64,000 bases of DNA from Ignavibacteriota bacterium (GTDB lineage: Bacteria; Bacteroidota; Ignavibacteria; Kapaibacteriales; UBA2268), in assembly GCA_020437395.1 (NCBI GenBank), contig JAGQWJ010000008.1, forward strand, positions 1 to 64,000, read 5' to 3'. The number at the start of each line of letters is the position of its first letter. Position 1 is the first letter of the stretch. The notes below the pieces were generated by a model. That model saw only the letters and a program-made list of their open reading frames with translations, did not search any database and was not told where the DNA came from. Below, in pieces: positions 27,426 through 34,944 of this stretch. Both the position numbers and the translations under genes were made by a program.

Positions 27426-27926
27426 TTGAAAATAATTATCACCATATTGTTATTATTAACATCAACAGCTGCTTATTCTAAAGCAAAAGATGTTAATGTA
27501 TATATTGAGATAATTGGAAATACTATTGGTTTTAAGCCAACAATCGAGTATAATATTAATACTTTTGAGTTTTTAGGTGAATCTCAGATAACATACATTA
27601 ATTTTGGTGCTTCTATGATAGGGGTTATCAATGGAGGTATTTTCTATTCATCACCAGTTATTGGAATTACACAAGTGATTGGAGATGGAGCGGGGTTAGA
27701 GTTTGGGGCTAATTATTTCCGTCAATATAAAGGCGATCAAGATACGGACTTTGATAACGTATCTTCGATTTATGATTTGGATCATTACGATGCAATTGGT
27801 TTCCAAGCTGGATATAGGGAATGTTCCGAGACTTTCCTGTTTAGAATAACTTACACTCCATTTTATAGATTAGACACAAAGAAATTTACTACTTCATTCA
27901 GTATTAGTTTCGGGTGGGGATTTTGA
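27426..27926 (+). CDS. Small secreted beta-strand protein, probable outer-membrane barrel
   Basis: The 166 residues begin with a signal peptide (IIITILLLLTSTAAYSKA) and continue with Gly/aromatic-rich alternating strands ending FTTSFSISFGWGF, which fits a small outer-membrane beta-barrel with a terminal aromatic. The start is TTG; the nearby ATG at 27413 is out of frame and soon terminates. It overlaps the next gene, which has a similar design, so they probably form a pair. Function unknown. Confidence 0.65.
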   Translation: MKIIITILLLLTSTAAYSKAKDVNVYIEIIGNTIGFKPTIEYNINTFEFLGESQITYINFGASMIGVINGGIFYSSPVIGITQVIGDGAGLEFGANYFRQYKGDQDTDFDNVSSIYDLDHYDAIGFQAGYRECSETFLFRITYTPFYRLDTKKFTTSFSISFGWGF

Positions 27927-28396
27927 GATATTTACTAATATTTATATTATTTACCACTTCTGTAATTGCTCATGAAGACAAAGATGTATATATGTACAAT
28001 GAGGTTTATGGACCTCAAGAATCTCTTTGGGCACCAAATTTGGAGATTACTCTGCTTAGGACGGTAAGTGAAGAATATGGTGATGGTAGTCTAAGATTAA
28101 GGGGGGCAATACGATTTTCTGGCTTAGCATTATTTACAATGTATCCGAGCTATCTAGGTGGCTTTCATTATATTGTAGGCAGAGAACATAAGCTAGATTT
28201 AGGAATAAATATTCTTTATCAAGAACTTGAAGATTATTATCTTTTTCAGACAGGGACTTCGGTTTCTTTTAATATTGGATATAGACATAGATTAGGTAAA
28301 AATTGGTTTGTAGGATTTGCCTTCAATCCAACTTATGGCAAAGAAAACAAACCGTTTTATCCAGTCAGCCTTAAAATTGGAGCATCTATTTTTTAG
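27914..28396 (+). CDS. Second small secreted beta-strand protein
   Basis: The 160-residue protein has a signal peptide (RYLLIFILFTTSVIAHE) and beta-barrel-like strands (LDLGINILYQELEDYYLFQTGTSVSFNIGYRHRLGKNWFVGFAFNPTYG). The frame can begin at GTG 27914 or at TTG 27923; TTG overlaps the preceding TGA and gives a neater signal peptide. It is translationally coupled to 27426. Not recognised beyond this. Confidence 0.65.
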   Translation: MGILRYLLIFILFTTSVIAHEDKDVYMYNEVYGPQESLWAPNLEITLLRTVSEEYGDGSLRLRGAIRFSGLALFTMYPSYLGGFHYIVGREHKLDLGINILYQELEDYYLFQTGTSVSFNIGYRHRLGKNWFVGFAFNPTYGKENKPFYPVSLKIGASIF

Positions 28397-28432
28397 TGGT
28401 CAATTCCTTCAAATAGTATTTTTGCAATTATC

Positions 28433-28467
28433 ACATATCTTATGTAAGTTACATAGTACAGATATGT
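28433..28467. promoter_or_regulatory. Nested palindromes upstream of the HTH gene
   Basis: TATGTAAGTTACATA (28441-28455) is a 15-bp palindrome. It is flanked by the inverted pair ACATATCT (28433-28440) and AGATATGT (28460-28467). The group lies 34 bp before the HTH gene and is a likely operator for it. Confidence 0.6.
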
Positions 28468-28501
28468 AATATCTACATAATCAAAACTAAGAAAATGTAA
28501 T

Positions 28502-28849
28502 ATGGAAAACATAAATCAAGAAATAGGCAATCGGCTTCGTGAGATACGTGATATTTTTCACGAAGGAGTGAAGCTATCTGCGGACCAATTCGCATTCATA
28601 CTTGACGAAACTGGCGATAAGATTCGGAATTATGAATTAGGAAGAGCAGCTGTAAGTGTGCGACTACTTCGCAAATTGCACGAGAAAGGAATAAATCCAA
28701 CTTACCTTATTACAGGAGAAGGTGAAATATTTGCGGAGAACAGAGCTGGAAAAAAACGCAAAGAAATTATCAAACAGAATATCGAAAAAGGAAAGTTAGA
28801 GGCCAATAATAAGATTATTCTAGCTGTTGCAGGTAGTATAGATGACTAA
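28502..28849 (+). CDS. Cro/C1-type helix-turn-helix protein
   Basis: The 115 residues have an XRE-like DNA-binding domain (NRLREIRDIFHEGVKLSADQFAFILDETGDKIRNYELGRAAVSVRLLRKLHEKGINPTYLITGEGEIF), common in bacterial phage-type repressors. It overlaps the next gene by 8 nt in another frame. Together the two look like a repressor whose DNA-binding and S24-like domains are on separate polypeptides. Nested palindromes lie upstream. Confidence 0.82.
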   Translation: MENINQEIGNRLREIRDIFHEGVKLSADQFAFILDETGDKIRNYELGRAAVSVRLLRKLHEKGINPTYLITGEGEIFAENRAGKKRKEIIKQNIEKGKLEANNKIILAVAGSIDD

Positions 28850-29372
28850 CTATTCTGATTTGAATACCCTACTATTGTTTGATTTGCTAGTTGATTATAT
28901 AACTTTGCAGTTGAACGGAATAGATAAATCGGTTCAATTAAAGGAATTGAAAGAGGAGGCCGATAATAGAGAAGTTGGTTTATATGACAAAGCATTTAAC
29001 AAAGCGCTAAAGAATCATAAACCACTGTTAGAAATAGAAAATGAAAATTACGAAACACCTGAGTATATAGAAATTATTAGCAAATCGTTAGATGGATCTG
29101 AGTATGCAGTTGCTCTTGTTAGCGGAAGCGAGCTTAGTAGTTACGGAATTATTGATGGTCAACATATTTTATTTGAAAAAAATACGATTCCAAAGAATAA
29201 TGATATTATTTTGGTAAAGAGAAAAAACAACATAATTATAGAAAGATATAATAATAAAAATCATAAAAAAGAATTAAACACGTCCGGAAGAAGTCGAAGA
29301 ACAATTACTAATAGAAATGAAGACAATTACAATATATTAGGTGTAGTTAGATTAATATTAAAAAAAATTTAG
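28842..29372 (+). CDS. Degenerate S24/LexA-like domain protein
   Basis: The 176 residues end in a LexA/S24-like fold (VSGSELSSYGIIDGQHILFEKNTIPKNNDIILVKRKNNIIIERYN). In LexA-type enzymes GDSMxxxGI carries the catalytic Ser and 'VKR' carries the Lys. Here E97 and E134 stand at those places, so self-cleavage is unlikely. It probably acts as a dimerisation or partner domain for the HTH protein encoded just upstream (8-nt overlap). The S24 assignment rests on motif alignment by eye. Confidence 0.6.
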   Translation: MTNYSDLNTLLLFDLLVDYITLQLNGIDKSVQLKELKEEADNREVGLYDKAFNKALKNHKPLLEIENENYETPEYIEIISKSLDGSEYAVALVSGSELSSYGIIDGQHILFEKNTIPKNNDIILVKRKNNIIIERYNNKNHKKELNTSGRSRRTITNRNEDNYNILGVVRLILKKI

Positions 29373-29398
29373 TTTTTTATTTATAAATACATTATATT

Positions 29399-29406
29399 TA
29401 TCTTTG
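29399..29406 (+). promoter_or_regulatory. Predicted promoter -7 box
   Basis: TATCTTTG matches TAnnTTTG and lies 32 bp before the receiver-protein ATG, which itself has a purine-rich AAAAAGGGG upstream. No clear -33 box. Confidence 0.45.
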
Positions 29407-29438
29407 TAAATAGAAAAAAAACAAAAAGGGGATAAACT

Positions 29439-29906
29439 ATGAGTTCGAAGCCAATATTAGTTGTAGATGATAATAAAATCACAACAAAATTGCTTAAGAG
29501 ATATTTAGAATCTAATGGCTATGAGGTGATGATAGCTCACGACGGGATAGAGTGCTTAGAGGCCGTTAAAGAAAAAAAGCCTTATGCAATCGTGCTTGAC
29601 GTAATGATGCCGAGAATGGACGGTTATGAAACAGTCCGTAATTTAAAAGCGAACGCCGAAGACGCCAACATACCAGTTGTGATTGTAACCGCACTTAACG
29701 ACACGGCGAATCAGCTAAAATCAATAGAAGCTGGTGCTGATGATTTCTTAAGTAAACCAATAGAAGAAAAATTATTAGTTGCTAAAGTAAAATTATTGTC
29801 AGACCTTAATATTGCTCAAATGAAAGTTAAGGCACTTACTGCTGCGTTAGATGGAGCTGGGCAATCATCTGAATCAGTTCTAACTGAAGCAGGGTTGAAC
29901 GTATAA
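29439..29906 (+). CDS. Single-domain response regulator receiver
   Basis: The 155 residues are a CheY-like receiver with acidic residues VVDD near residue 10, phosphoacceptor D54 in VLDVMMP, T84 and K106 (SKPIEE). A short C-terminal helix (MKVKALTAALDGAGQSSESVLTEAG) follows; there is no output domain. It probably signals by protein contact or phosphorelay. No kinase is adjacent. A lipoprotein gene follows after 2 bp. Confidence 0.92.
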   Translation: MSSKPILVVDDNKITTKLLKRYLESNGYEVMIAHDGIECLEAVKEKKPYAIVLDVMMPRMDGYETVRNLKANAEDANIPVVIVTALNDTANQLKSIEAGADDFLSKPIEEKLLVAKVKLLSDLNIAQMKVKALTAALDGAGQSSESVLTEAGLNV

Positions 29907-29908
29907 TA

Positions 29909-30538
29909 ATGAGAAATAAGAACTTTATAATTGCCATAGTTGCAATTTTTACTACTCTATTTCTAGGAAGTTGTAAGACTTTGAATCAGTTTGCTGACTC
30001 ATTGAATAATTTGCAACGCTTAGAATTCAAATTAGATAATGTGAATAATTTCAAATTAGCTGGAGTAAACCTTAGCAATATCAAATCCGTTAGCGATTTA
30101 TCTTTAATGGATGGTATTAAGCTAACAAAGGCTTTTGCTGATAAAAAATTACCTGCCCAATTTGTGCTTAATGTTGATGCCAGAAACCCAAATGATGGTA
30201 AAGGTGGATCGAAACAATCAACCGCTACTCTGTCATCATTCGATTGGAAATTATACATAGACGACAAGGAAACAATTGCGGGAGACATAAACAAAGAATT
30301 TGTAATACCTGGTACAGGGAGTTCTGAAATAATACCATTGGTAATGAACATAGATCTTTATGAGTTCTTTGGCAATAGAGGTTATGAAGATATCATAAAT
30401 CTTGCGTTGGCTATTGGTGGACAAAGTGGAAGTGCATCTCGTTTGAAATTAGATGCAAGACCTACAGTAAAAACACCAATTGGCAATATTAATTATCCTA
30501 ATCGAATTACAATAGTTGACAAAGGTTGGACAAACTAA
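29909..30538 (+). CDS. LEA14-like lipoprotein
   Basis: The lipobox LFLGSCKT gives an envelope lipoprotein. The 209 residues (VNNFKLAGVNLSNIKSVSDLSLMDGIKLTKAFADKKLPAQFVLNVDARNPN...) have the beta-sandwich pattern of LEA type 2/WHy-like domains. The starting ATG is 2 bp after the receiver gene, so the two are co-expressed. Function unknown. Confidence 0.72.
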   Translation: MRNKNFIIAIVAIFTTLFLGSCKTLNQFADSLNNLQRLEFKLDNVNNFKLAGVNLSNIKSVSDLSLMDGIKLTKAFADKKLPAQFVLNVDARNPNDGKGGSKQSTATLSSFDWKLYIDDKETIAGDINKEFVIPGTGSSEIIPLVMNIDLYEFFGNRGYEDIINLALAIGGQSGSASRLKLDARPTVKTPIGNINYPNRITIVDKGWTN

Positions 30539-30617
30539 ATGTTTGAAACTAAATTAATTATTTGTTATATTGTCATTATTTATATCTTAAACAATTGCGG
30601 AGCTCTTTAGCTTTCTC

Positions 30618-31661
30618 ATGGACGTACCCCTGCTTATAACGATTATTTCTATTCTAATCGCTACTTCAATTTCGTTCTTATCTTATATGGTTTCGGCTCT
30701 AAGTCAAGACGATATTGATAAATTTATTGAAGACGAAACTCCAAATGCTAGAAAATTACAAAAAGTCTGGTTGAAATTCGACGAATCTTTTAATCCGTTT
30801 ATGATAGTTGAAATGGCACTTTATGCTATTGCAATTTTCGTCTTTGGTCTTTCTTTCGATTTTCAAACGAGTACTTTGGTCTCAATCATTGGTGGATTTT
30901 TTCTACTAATTGCAATGACTCTAACACTAAAATTCATAGCTTATTTTATTGGTATCAAACTATCGAAAACATCGGCTACTAAGTTTGTTCCTTTCTTCGA
31001 TTTGTTCTATTCAGCACTATCACCTCTGGAATTGTTAAATGAGAAAATATCACACAAAATAAGTGGAAAAAATGCCGAAGAATTCAGCAGAGAAGAGATT
31101 ACGGCTCTGTTCGAATCTGCTAAGGACGAGGGCTCGTTAGATGATGACGAATATAGAATATTGAAAAACATAATGAATTTTAGTGAAGTTTTAGTTACGG
31201 ACGTTTTAACTCCGCGTACTGTTATGATTACCCTTCGTGCAAGTCAAACTATAGGTGAAGTTCAAGATATTACGGAACTAAGTCAATATTCGAGAATCCC
31301 AGTTTGGAGCGATGACAAAGAAGATGAAGAAATAATTGGTTACGTCTTGTCTAAAGATATATTTCTTACTGCTCTTAAAGGTGAAAAAGATAAGAAGATT
31401 AGCACTATCACAAGAGAATTGAATCTGATAAACGAAAACACGCGTTTGGACAAAGCTTTGGAAGAGTTTTTACGAAGGAAAAAACACATGTTCGTAGTTG
31501 TTGATGAATATGGTGGTGTAGAAGGCCTTATAACTATGGAAGACGTTCTTGAAACAATTTTGGGAGTGGAAATAGTTGATGAGGGTGACAAAGTAGCGGA
31601 TTTACGTGTATTAGCTAAGCAACAAAGAGACAAACGTATAGAACGCAAACACGATTTATAG
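30618..31661 (+). CDS. DUF21/CBS-domain membrane protein (CorC/HlyC-like), short form
   Basis: The first ~150 residues are a DUF21-type membrane region with several helices. A cytoplasmic CBS pair follows (LVTDVLTPRTVMITLRASQTIGEVQDITELSQYSRIPVWSD and KHMFVVVDEYGGVEGLITMEDVLETILG). The protein stops soon after the second CBS domain, so the usual C-terminal CorC_HlyC (transporter-associated) domain is missing. Relatives are linked to magnesium or cobalt efflux; that role is inferred. Confidence 0.88.
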   Translation: MDVPLLITIISILIATSISFLSYMVSALSQDDIDKFIEDETPNARKLQKVWLKFDESFNPFMIVEMALYAIAIFVFGLSFDFQTSTLVSIIGGFFLLIAMTLTLKFIAYFIGIKLSKTSATKFVPFFDLFYSALSPLELLNEKISHKISGKNAEEFSREEITALFESAKDEGSLDDDEYRILKNIMNFSEVLVTDVLTPRTVMITLRASQTIGEVQDITELSQYSRIPVWSDDKEDEEIIGYVLSKDIFLTALKGEKDKKISTITRELNLINENTRLDKALEEFLRRKKHMFVVVDEYGGVEGLITMEDVLETILGVEIVDEGDKVADLRVLAKQQRDKRIERKHDL

Positions 31662-31678
31662 AGTTTTTCAGAATTGCT

Positions 31679-32239
31679 ATGAAATTTCTATTTACACTTT
31701 TGTTTGTTGCTCTTCCTTTGAATAACCTTATTTCTGATGACTATGACCGAATTGGTGTAAATTATACACACTCTCTTGGTATCCACTCATTATCAGCAAA
31801 TCTGAATGATAATGATGACATATTTGAAACTATAAATAGCGTAAATCTTTCATTTCAAACAGATTTTGAAGTCAGGCATATTTTCAGAAGAACCAAAGTT
31901 CAATTCAACATAGGGCACTCAAATTATTCTATGAAAGATAGTGCTATAATAGAGAATCTAAATTCGTTAGATTTTTTCATTGGCTTCGGAAATACTTACA
32001 CGATAGATAATAATGTTACATTTTACTTTTTAGTAGGTAGTCAAATTAGCTACCTATATGAAGCACCAGTAAATTTTTCAGTTCGAAATACTGTTGGATT
32101 CCCATATTTATCACTTGGCGTTTATTTCAATATTATAAGCAGTCTAGAACTTAAAACTTCAATACAATCAGGTCTGTTTAACAATAGATTGTTAGGTATA
32201 GTGCCAAATTATGAAATCGGATTGATTTGGCGTTACTAA
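31679..32239 (+). CDS. Putative small outer-membrane protein
   Basis: The 186 residues have a short signal peptide (KFLFTLLFVALPLNNLISD) and beta-rich sequence (VNLSFQTDFEVRHIFRRTKVQFNIGHSNY, NNVTFYFLVGSQISYLY) ending in YEIGLIWRY, with an aromatic C-terminus typical of outer-membrane barrels. It starts 17 bp after the CBS gene and overlaps the convergent CoA-transferase gene by 4 nt. Not otherwise recognised. Confidence 0.65.
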   Translation: MKFLFTLLFVALPLNNLISDDYDRIGVNYTHSLGIHSLSANLNDNDDIFETINSVNLSFQTDFEVRHIFRRTKVQFNIGHSNYSMKDSAIIENLNSLDFFIGFGNTYTIDNNVTFYFLVGSQISYLYEAPVNFSVRNTVGFPYLSLGVYFNIISSLELKTSIQSGLFNNRLLGIVPNYEIGLIWRY

Positions 32240-33498
32240 ATAAAGAGTAGTTTCTTAGATTCCTCCAAATCATCCCTATGCTTAGGGTGTGCAATTCTTA
32301 TTAGCTCAGATATCCTTTCTTCAATGGTTTTACCATAGAGATAAGCTACGCCATATTCTGTAACAACGTAGTGAATATGTGACCTAGTGGTAACTACACC
32401 AGCCCCTTGTTTAAGAAATGGAACTATTTTCGATTCGCCCTTGCTTGTAGTTGAGCTAAGTGCTATAATTGGTTTTCCTCCTTCCGAAAGCGACGCACCA
32501 CGAATGAAATCCATCTGGCCGCCAACTCCAGAGTATATCTTAGACCCGATAGAATCGGCACAGACCTGTCCTGTTAGATCTATTTCGATTGCACTATTGA
32601 TAGCTACTACCTTTGGGTTTCTCTGTATCACAGTAGGACTATTTACATAGTCCGAATCTAACATCTGCACAGATGGGTTATCGTCTATAAAGTCATATAA
32701 GTTCTTGCTACCTACAACAAATGAAGAAACGATGTATCCTTTATGCTTCTTTTTCAATTTCCCATTTATAACCCCACTTTCTACAAGTGGCAATATACCA
32801 TCAGAGAACATTTCGGAGTGTATACCCAAGTCCTTATGATTTCCAAGGAACGAGAGTACAGCATTTGGAATTGCTCCTATTCCCATTTGGAGGGTTGACC
32901 CATCTTCAATAAGTTCAGCTATGTTTTTACCAATAGCCATATTTTCTTCACTAAGAGCGGCGTACTCTACTTCGTATAAATCAACATTTCCTTCTACTTT
33001 TATATCTATATCATCTATATGAATAATCCCGTCACCGTGAGTTCTAGGCATCTTATCGTTTATTTGAGCTATAACTACTTTTGCAGTCTCCACAGCTGCT
33101 AAAGATGTATCTATAGAAGTTCCGAGTGAACAAAAACCATGTTTATCTGGCGGTGAAACTGTGATTAGGGCAACATCTATCTTTATTACTCCTTTGCGGA
33201 ATAGTTTGGGTGCTTCACTCAAAAAAATTGGGATGTAGCTATTAGCTCCACCTCTTATGGATTTTCTGGTATTGGCACCTACGAACATTGCTTTAACTTT
33301 GAATGAATCTTCCATCCCTTCGTTGCAGTAAGGAGCGGGACCCTCTGTATGAATTTGGTAAATACTGACATTTTTTAGTTCCGTGTATCTTTCACTCATC
33401 GCTTCCACTAAAAGTGATGGAGCGGCAGCAGCTGAATGAATAAATACATTGTCATTACTTTTGATTAGCTTTACGGCTTCTTGAGCTGTGTTCGTCAT
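32236..33498 (-). CDS. Acetyl-CoA hydrolase/CoA-transferase family protein
   Basis: The 420 residues match the 4-hydroxybutyrate CoA-transferase/acetyl-CoA hydrolase family. The catalytic glutamate region is AINSAIEIDLTGQVCADSIGSKIYSG, followed by GVGGQMDFIRGASLSEGGK and the C-terminal HYVVTEYGVAYLYGKTIEER. It moves CoA between carboxylic acids in the cytoplasm and could serve acetate or butyrate metabolism. Substrate not determined; no pathway neighbours. Confidence 0.92.
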   Translation of the reverse strand: MTNTAQEAVKLIKSNDNVFIHSAAAAPSLLVEAMSERYTELKNVSIYQIHTEGPAPYCNEGMEDSFKVKAMFVGANTRKSIRGGANSYIPIFLSEAPKLFRKGVIKIDVALITVSPPDKHGFCSLGTSIDTSLAAVETAKVVIAQINDKMPRTHGDGIIHIDDIDIKVEGNVDLYEVEYAALSEENMAIGKNIAELIEDGSTLQMGIGAIPNAVLSFLGNHKDLGIHSEMFSDGILPLVESGVINGKLKKKHKGYIVSSFVVGSKNLYDFIDDNPSVQMLDSDYVNSPTVIQRNPKVVAINSAIEIDLTGQVCADSIGSKIYSGVGGQMDFIRGASLSEGGKPIIALSSTTSKGESKIVPFLKQGAGVVTTRSHIHYVVTEYGVAYLYGKTIEERISELIRIAHPKHRDDLEESKKLLFI

Positions 33499-33611
33499 AT
33501 TTTTTATCTTTTTTGTAAATTGAGATTCTTCAAACCTAATTAAAAATAAAGAGAAATATTATAATTAAAGATTAAATACTCTTTTTTCTTTTTAATATAA
33601 TATTCTTTTCT

Positions 33612-33619
33612 TATATTTG
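33612..33619 (+). promoter_or_regulatory. Predicted promoter -7 box
   Basis: TATATTTG matches TAnnTTTG, 29 bp before the TTG start of the first gene of the Cys/Met-rich operon. Confidence 0.45.
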
Positions 33620-33648
33620 TCTTAGGTAATAACACAAAATACGAATAA

Positions 33649-34017
33649 TTGAAAAGAACATTTGCCATATTATCAATACTTCTATACATCAATGCGTTGA
33701 TTATACCTGTGTTCCCTGTATTCAACTACATGGTCAATACTGAATTGTACGAGGCATTATGTATCAACAAAGACAAACCAGAAATGGAATGTCATGGTAA
33801 ATGTCACCTATCTGATGAGATAAATGAGAAAGAAGCTGAAAAGAAAACTACTCCTTTACTCGAAATCAACCTAAAAGACTATCCTATTGGATTTGTAAAT
33901 TTCGTAGTACTAGATGAATTGATTCCTTCGGAATTCGAACCCCAAGTAATTCCTATAAGAGAATACTCATTTCATCTTCAATTAGATATATTCCATCCCC
34001 CTAAGCAATTAGTATAA
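33649..34017 (+). CDS. Small membrane-anchored Cys/His protein of the metal-uptake operon
   Basis: The 122 residues have one N-terminal hydrophobic segment (TFAILSILLYINALIIPVFPVF) and then a metal-ligand-like cluster LCINKDKPEMECHGKCHLSDE (C38, C48, H49, C52, H53). This short protein type is found upstream of copper-related TonB receptors in Bacteroidota. The start is TTG. It is the first of three co-directed genes and probably binds metal in the periplasm; the metal is inferred to be copper. Confidence 0.68.
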   Translation: MKRTFAILSILLYINALIIPVFPVFNYMVNTELYEALCINKDKPEMECHGKCHLSDEINEKEAEKKTTPLLEINLKDYPIGFVNFVVLDELIPSEFEPQVIPIREYSFHLQLDIFHPPKQLV

Positions 34018-34096
34018 ATACATATACTTACACAAAATTAAATTGCTTTTTTAACAAATAAATATTATAAAATAAAAATATATAAAAGGGATAACT

Positions 34097-34882
34097 ATGT
34101 TTAATTCATTAAAATACATAGCATTATTGCTATTGGCAATCACTATGTTTTCGTGTTCAGATGATGACACTAATCCAGTAAAAGATACTGACGAAATAAC
34201 TCTAAACTCGATCGTAAATAAAACTTCTGGTGACTATACGTTTGACGTATTATCAGAAGGCACTGAATTAGAAGAAGGGCACAATGTGTTTTACATTCGC
34301 GCTACGGACAATTCGGGTAACTCAATAGCTAATGATATATCAGTAAATCTGATGATGGATATGGGTATGATGATGCACTCTACACCATTTATGACCGAAG
34401 TCGTAACTATGAATGACAAAGAATACATAAAAGTAGATGCTACATTTATAATGGCAAGTGCTGGCGGTACTTGGTTTCTGACATTGAAATCGGAGACTAT
34501 GAATATTGATGAGAGAATAGATTATACAGTAACAGCAACAGGAAATGTGAAGCGATTTATATTTGATGAAAAATCATATTTCGTAACACTTCGCTCTTTG
34601 GATTCTCCCAAAGTGGGGATTAATGATTTCATAGTTTCTATTCACACTCGTGAATCTATGATGATTCACCCTGCAGTTACTGATTTGACTACTGAAGTAG
34701 AGATGCTTATGCCTTCTATGGGGCATGGCTCAGATGGGAATGTAAGCCCAGTACATACTGAAAATGGTGTTTACGCAGGTAAAGTAAACTTCAATATGAC
34801 AGGCGATTGGCAAATTACGCTTAAGTTGAAAAGAGGCGATATTATGATTGGTGAGCCAATAGTTTACACATTGGATTTCTAA
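34097..34882 (+). CDS. Met/His-rich lipoprotein with two YtkA/FixH-like domains
   Basis: The lipobox is MFSCSDDD (C20). Two immunoglobulin-like YtkA-type repeats follow. The first carries a Met/His cluster LMMDMGMMMHSTPFM (residues 85-99), and the second the related MLMPSMGHGSDGNVSP followed by GVYAGKVNFNMTGDWQI. Clustered methionines and histidines are typical Cu(I) ligands. It probably hands metal to or from the TonB receptor encoded downstream. Confidence 0.75.
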   Translation: MFNSLKYIALLLLAITMFSCSDDDTNPVKDTDEITLNSIVNKTSGDYTFDVLSEGTELEEGHNVFYIRATDNSGNSIANDISVNLMMDMGMMMHSTPFMTEVVTMNDKEYIKVDATFIMASAGGTWFLTLKSETMNIDERIDYTVTATGNVKRFIFDEKSYFVTLRSLDSPKVGINDFIVSIHTRESMMIHPAVTDLTTEVEMLMPSMGHGSDGNVSPVHTENGVYAGKVNFNMTGDWQITLKLKRGDIMIGEPIVYTLDF

Positions 34883-34902
34883 TCTAAATCTTAAAGAGAA
34901 AT

Positions 34903-34925
34903 GGGTGTACCAACTCGGTGCACCC
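34903..34925 (+). promoter_or_regulatory. GC-rich intercistronic hairpin
   Basis: GGGTGTACC and GGTGCACCC form a 9-bp stem (one T-G) with loop AACTC, 20 bp before the TonB-receptor ATG. There is no T-run, so it is more likely an mRNA-processing or stability element than a terminator. Confidence 0.5.
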
Positions 34926-34944
34926 ACAGTCTCTGGAGAATTAA

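Noticed and set aside
28502-29372. The HTH and S24-like genes as one gene broken by a sequencing frameshift.
   Set aside because: Each has a sensible start and stop with a normal 8-nt overlap; a frameshift cannot be excluded, but two genes is the simpler reading.
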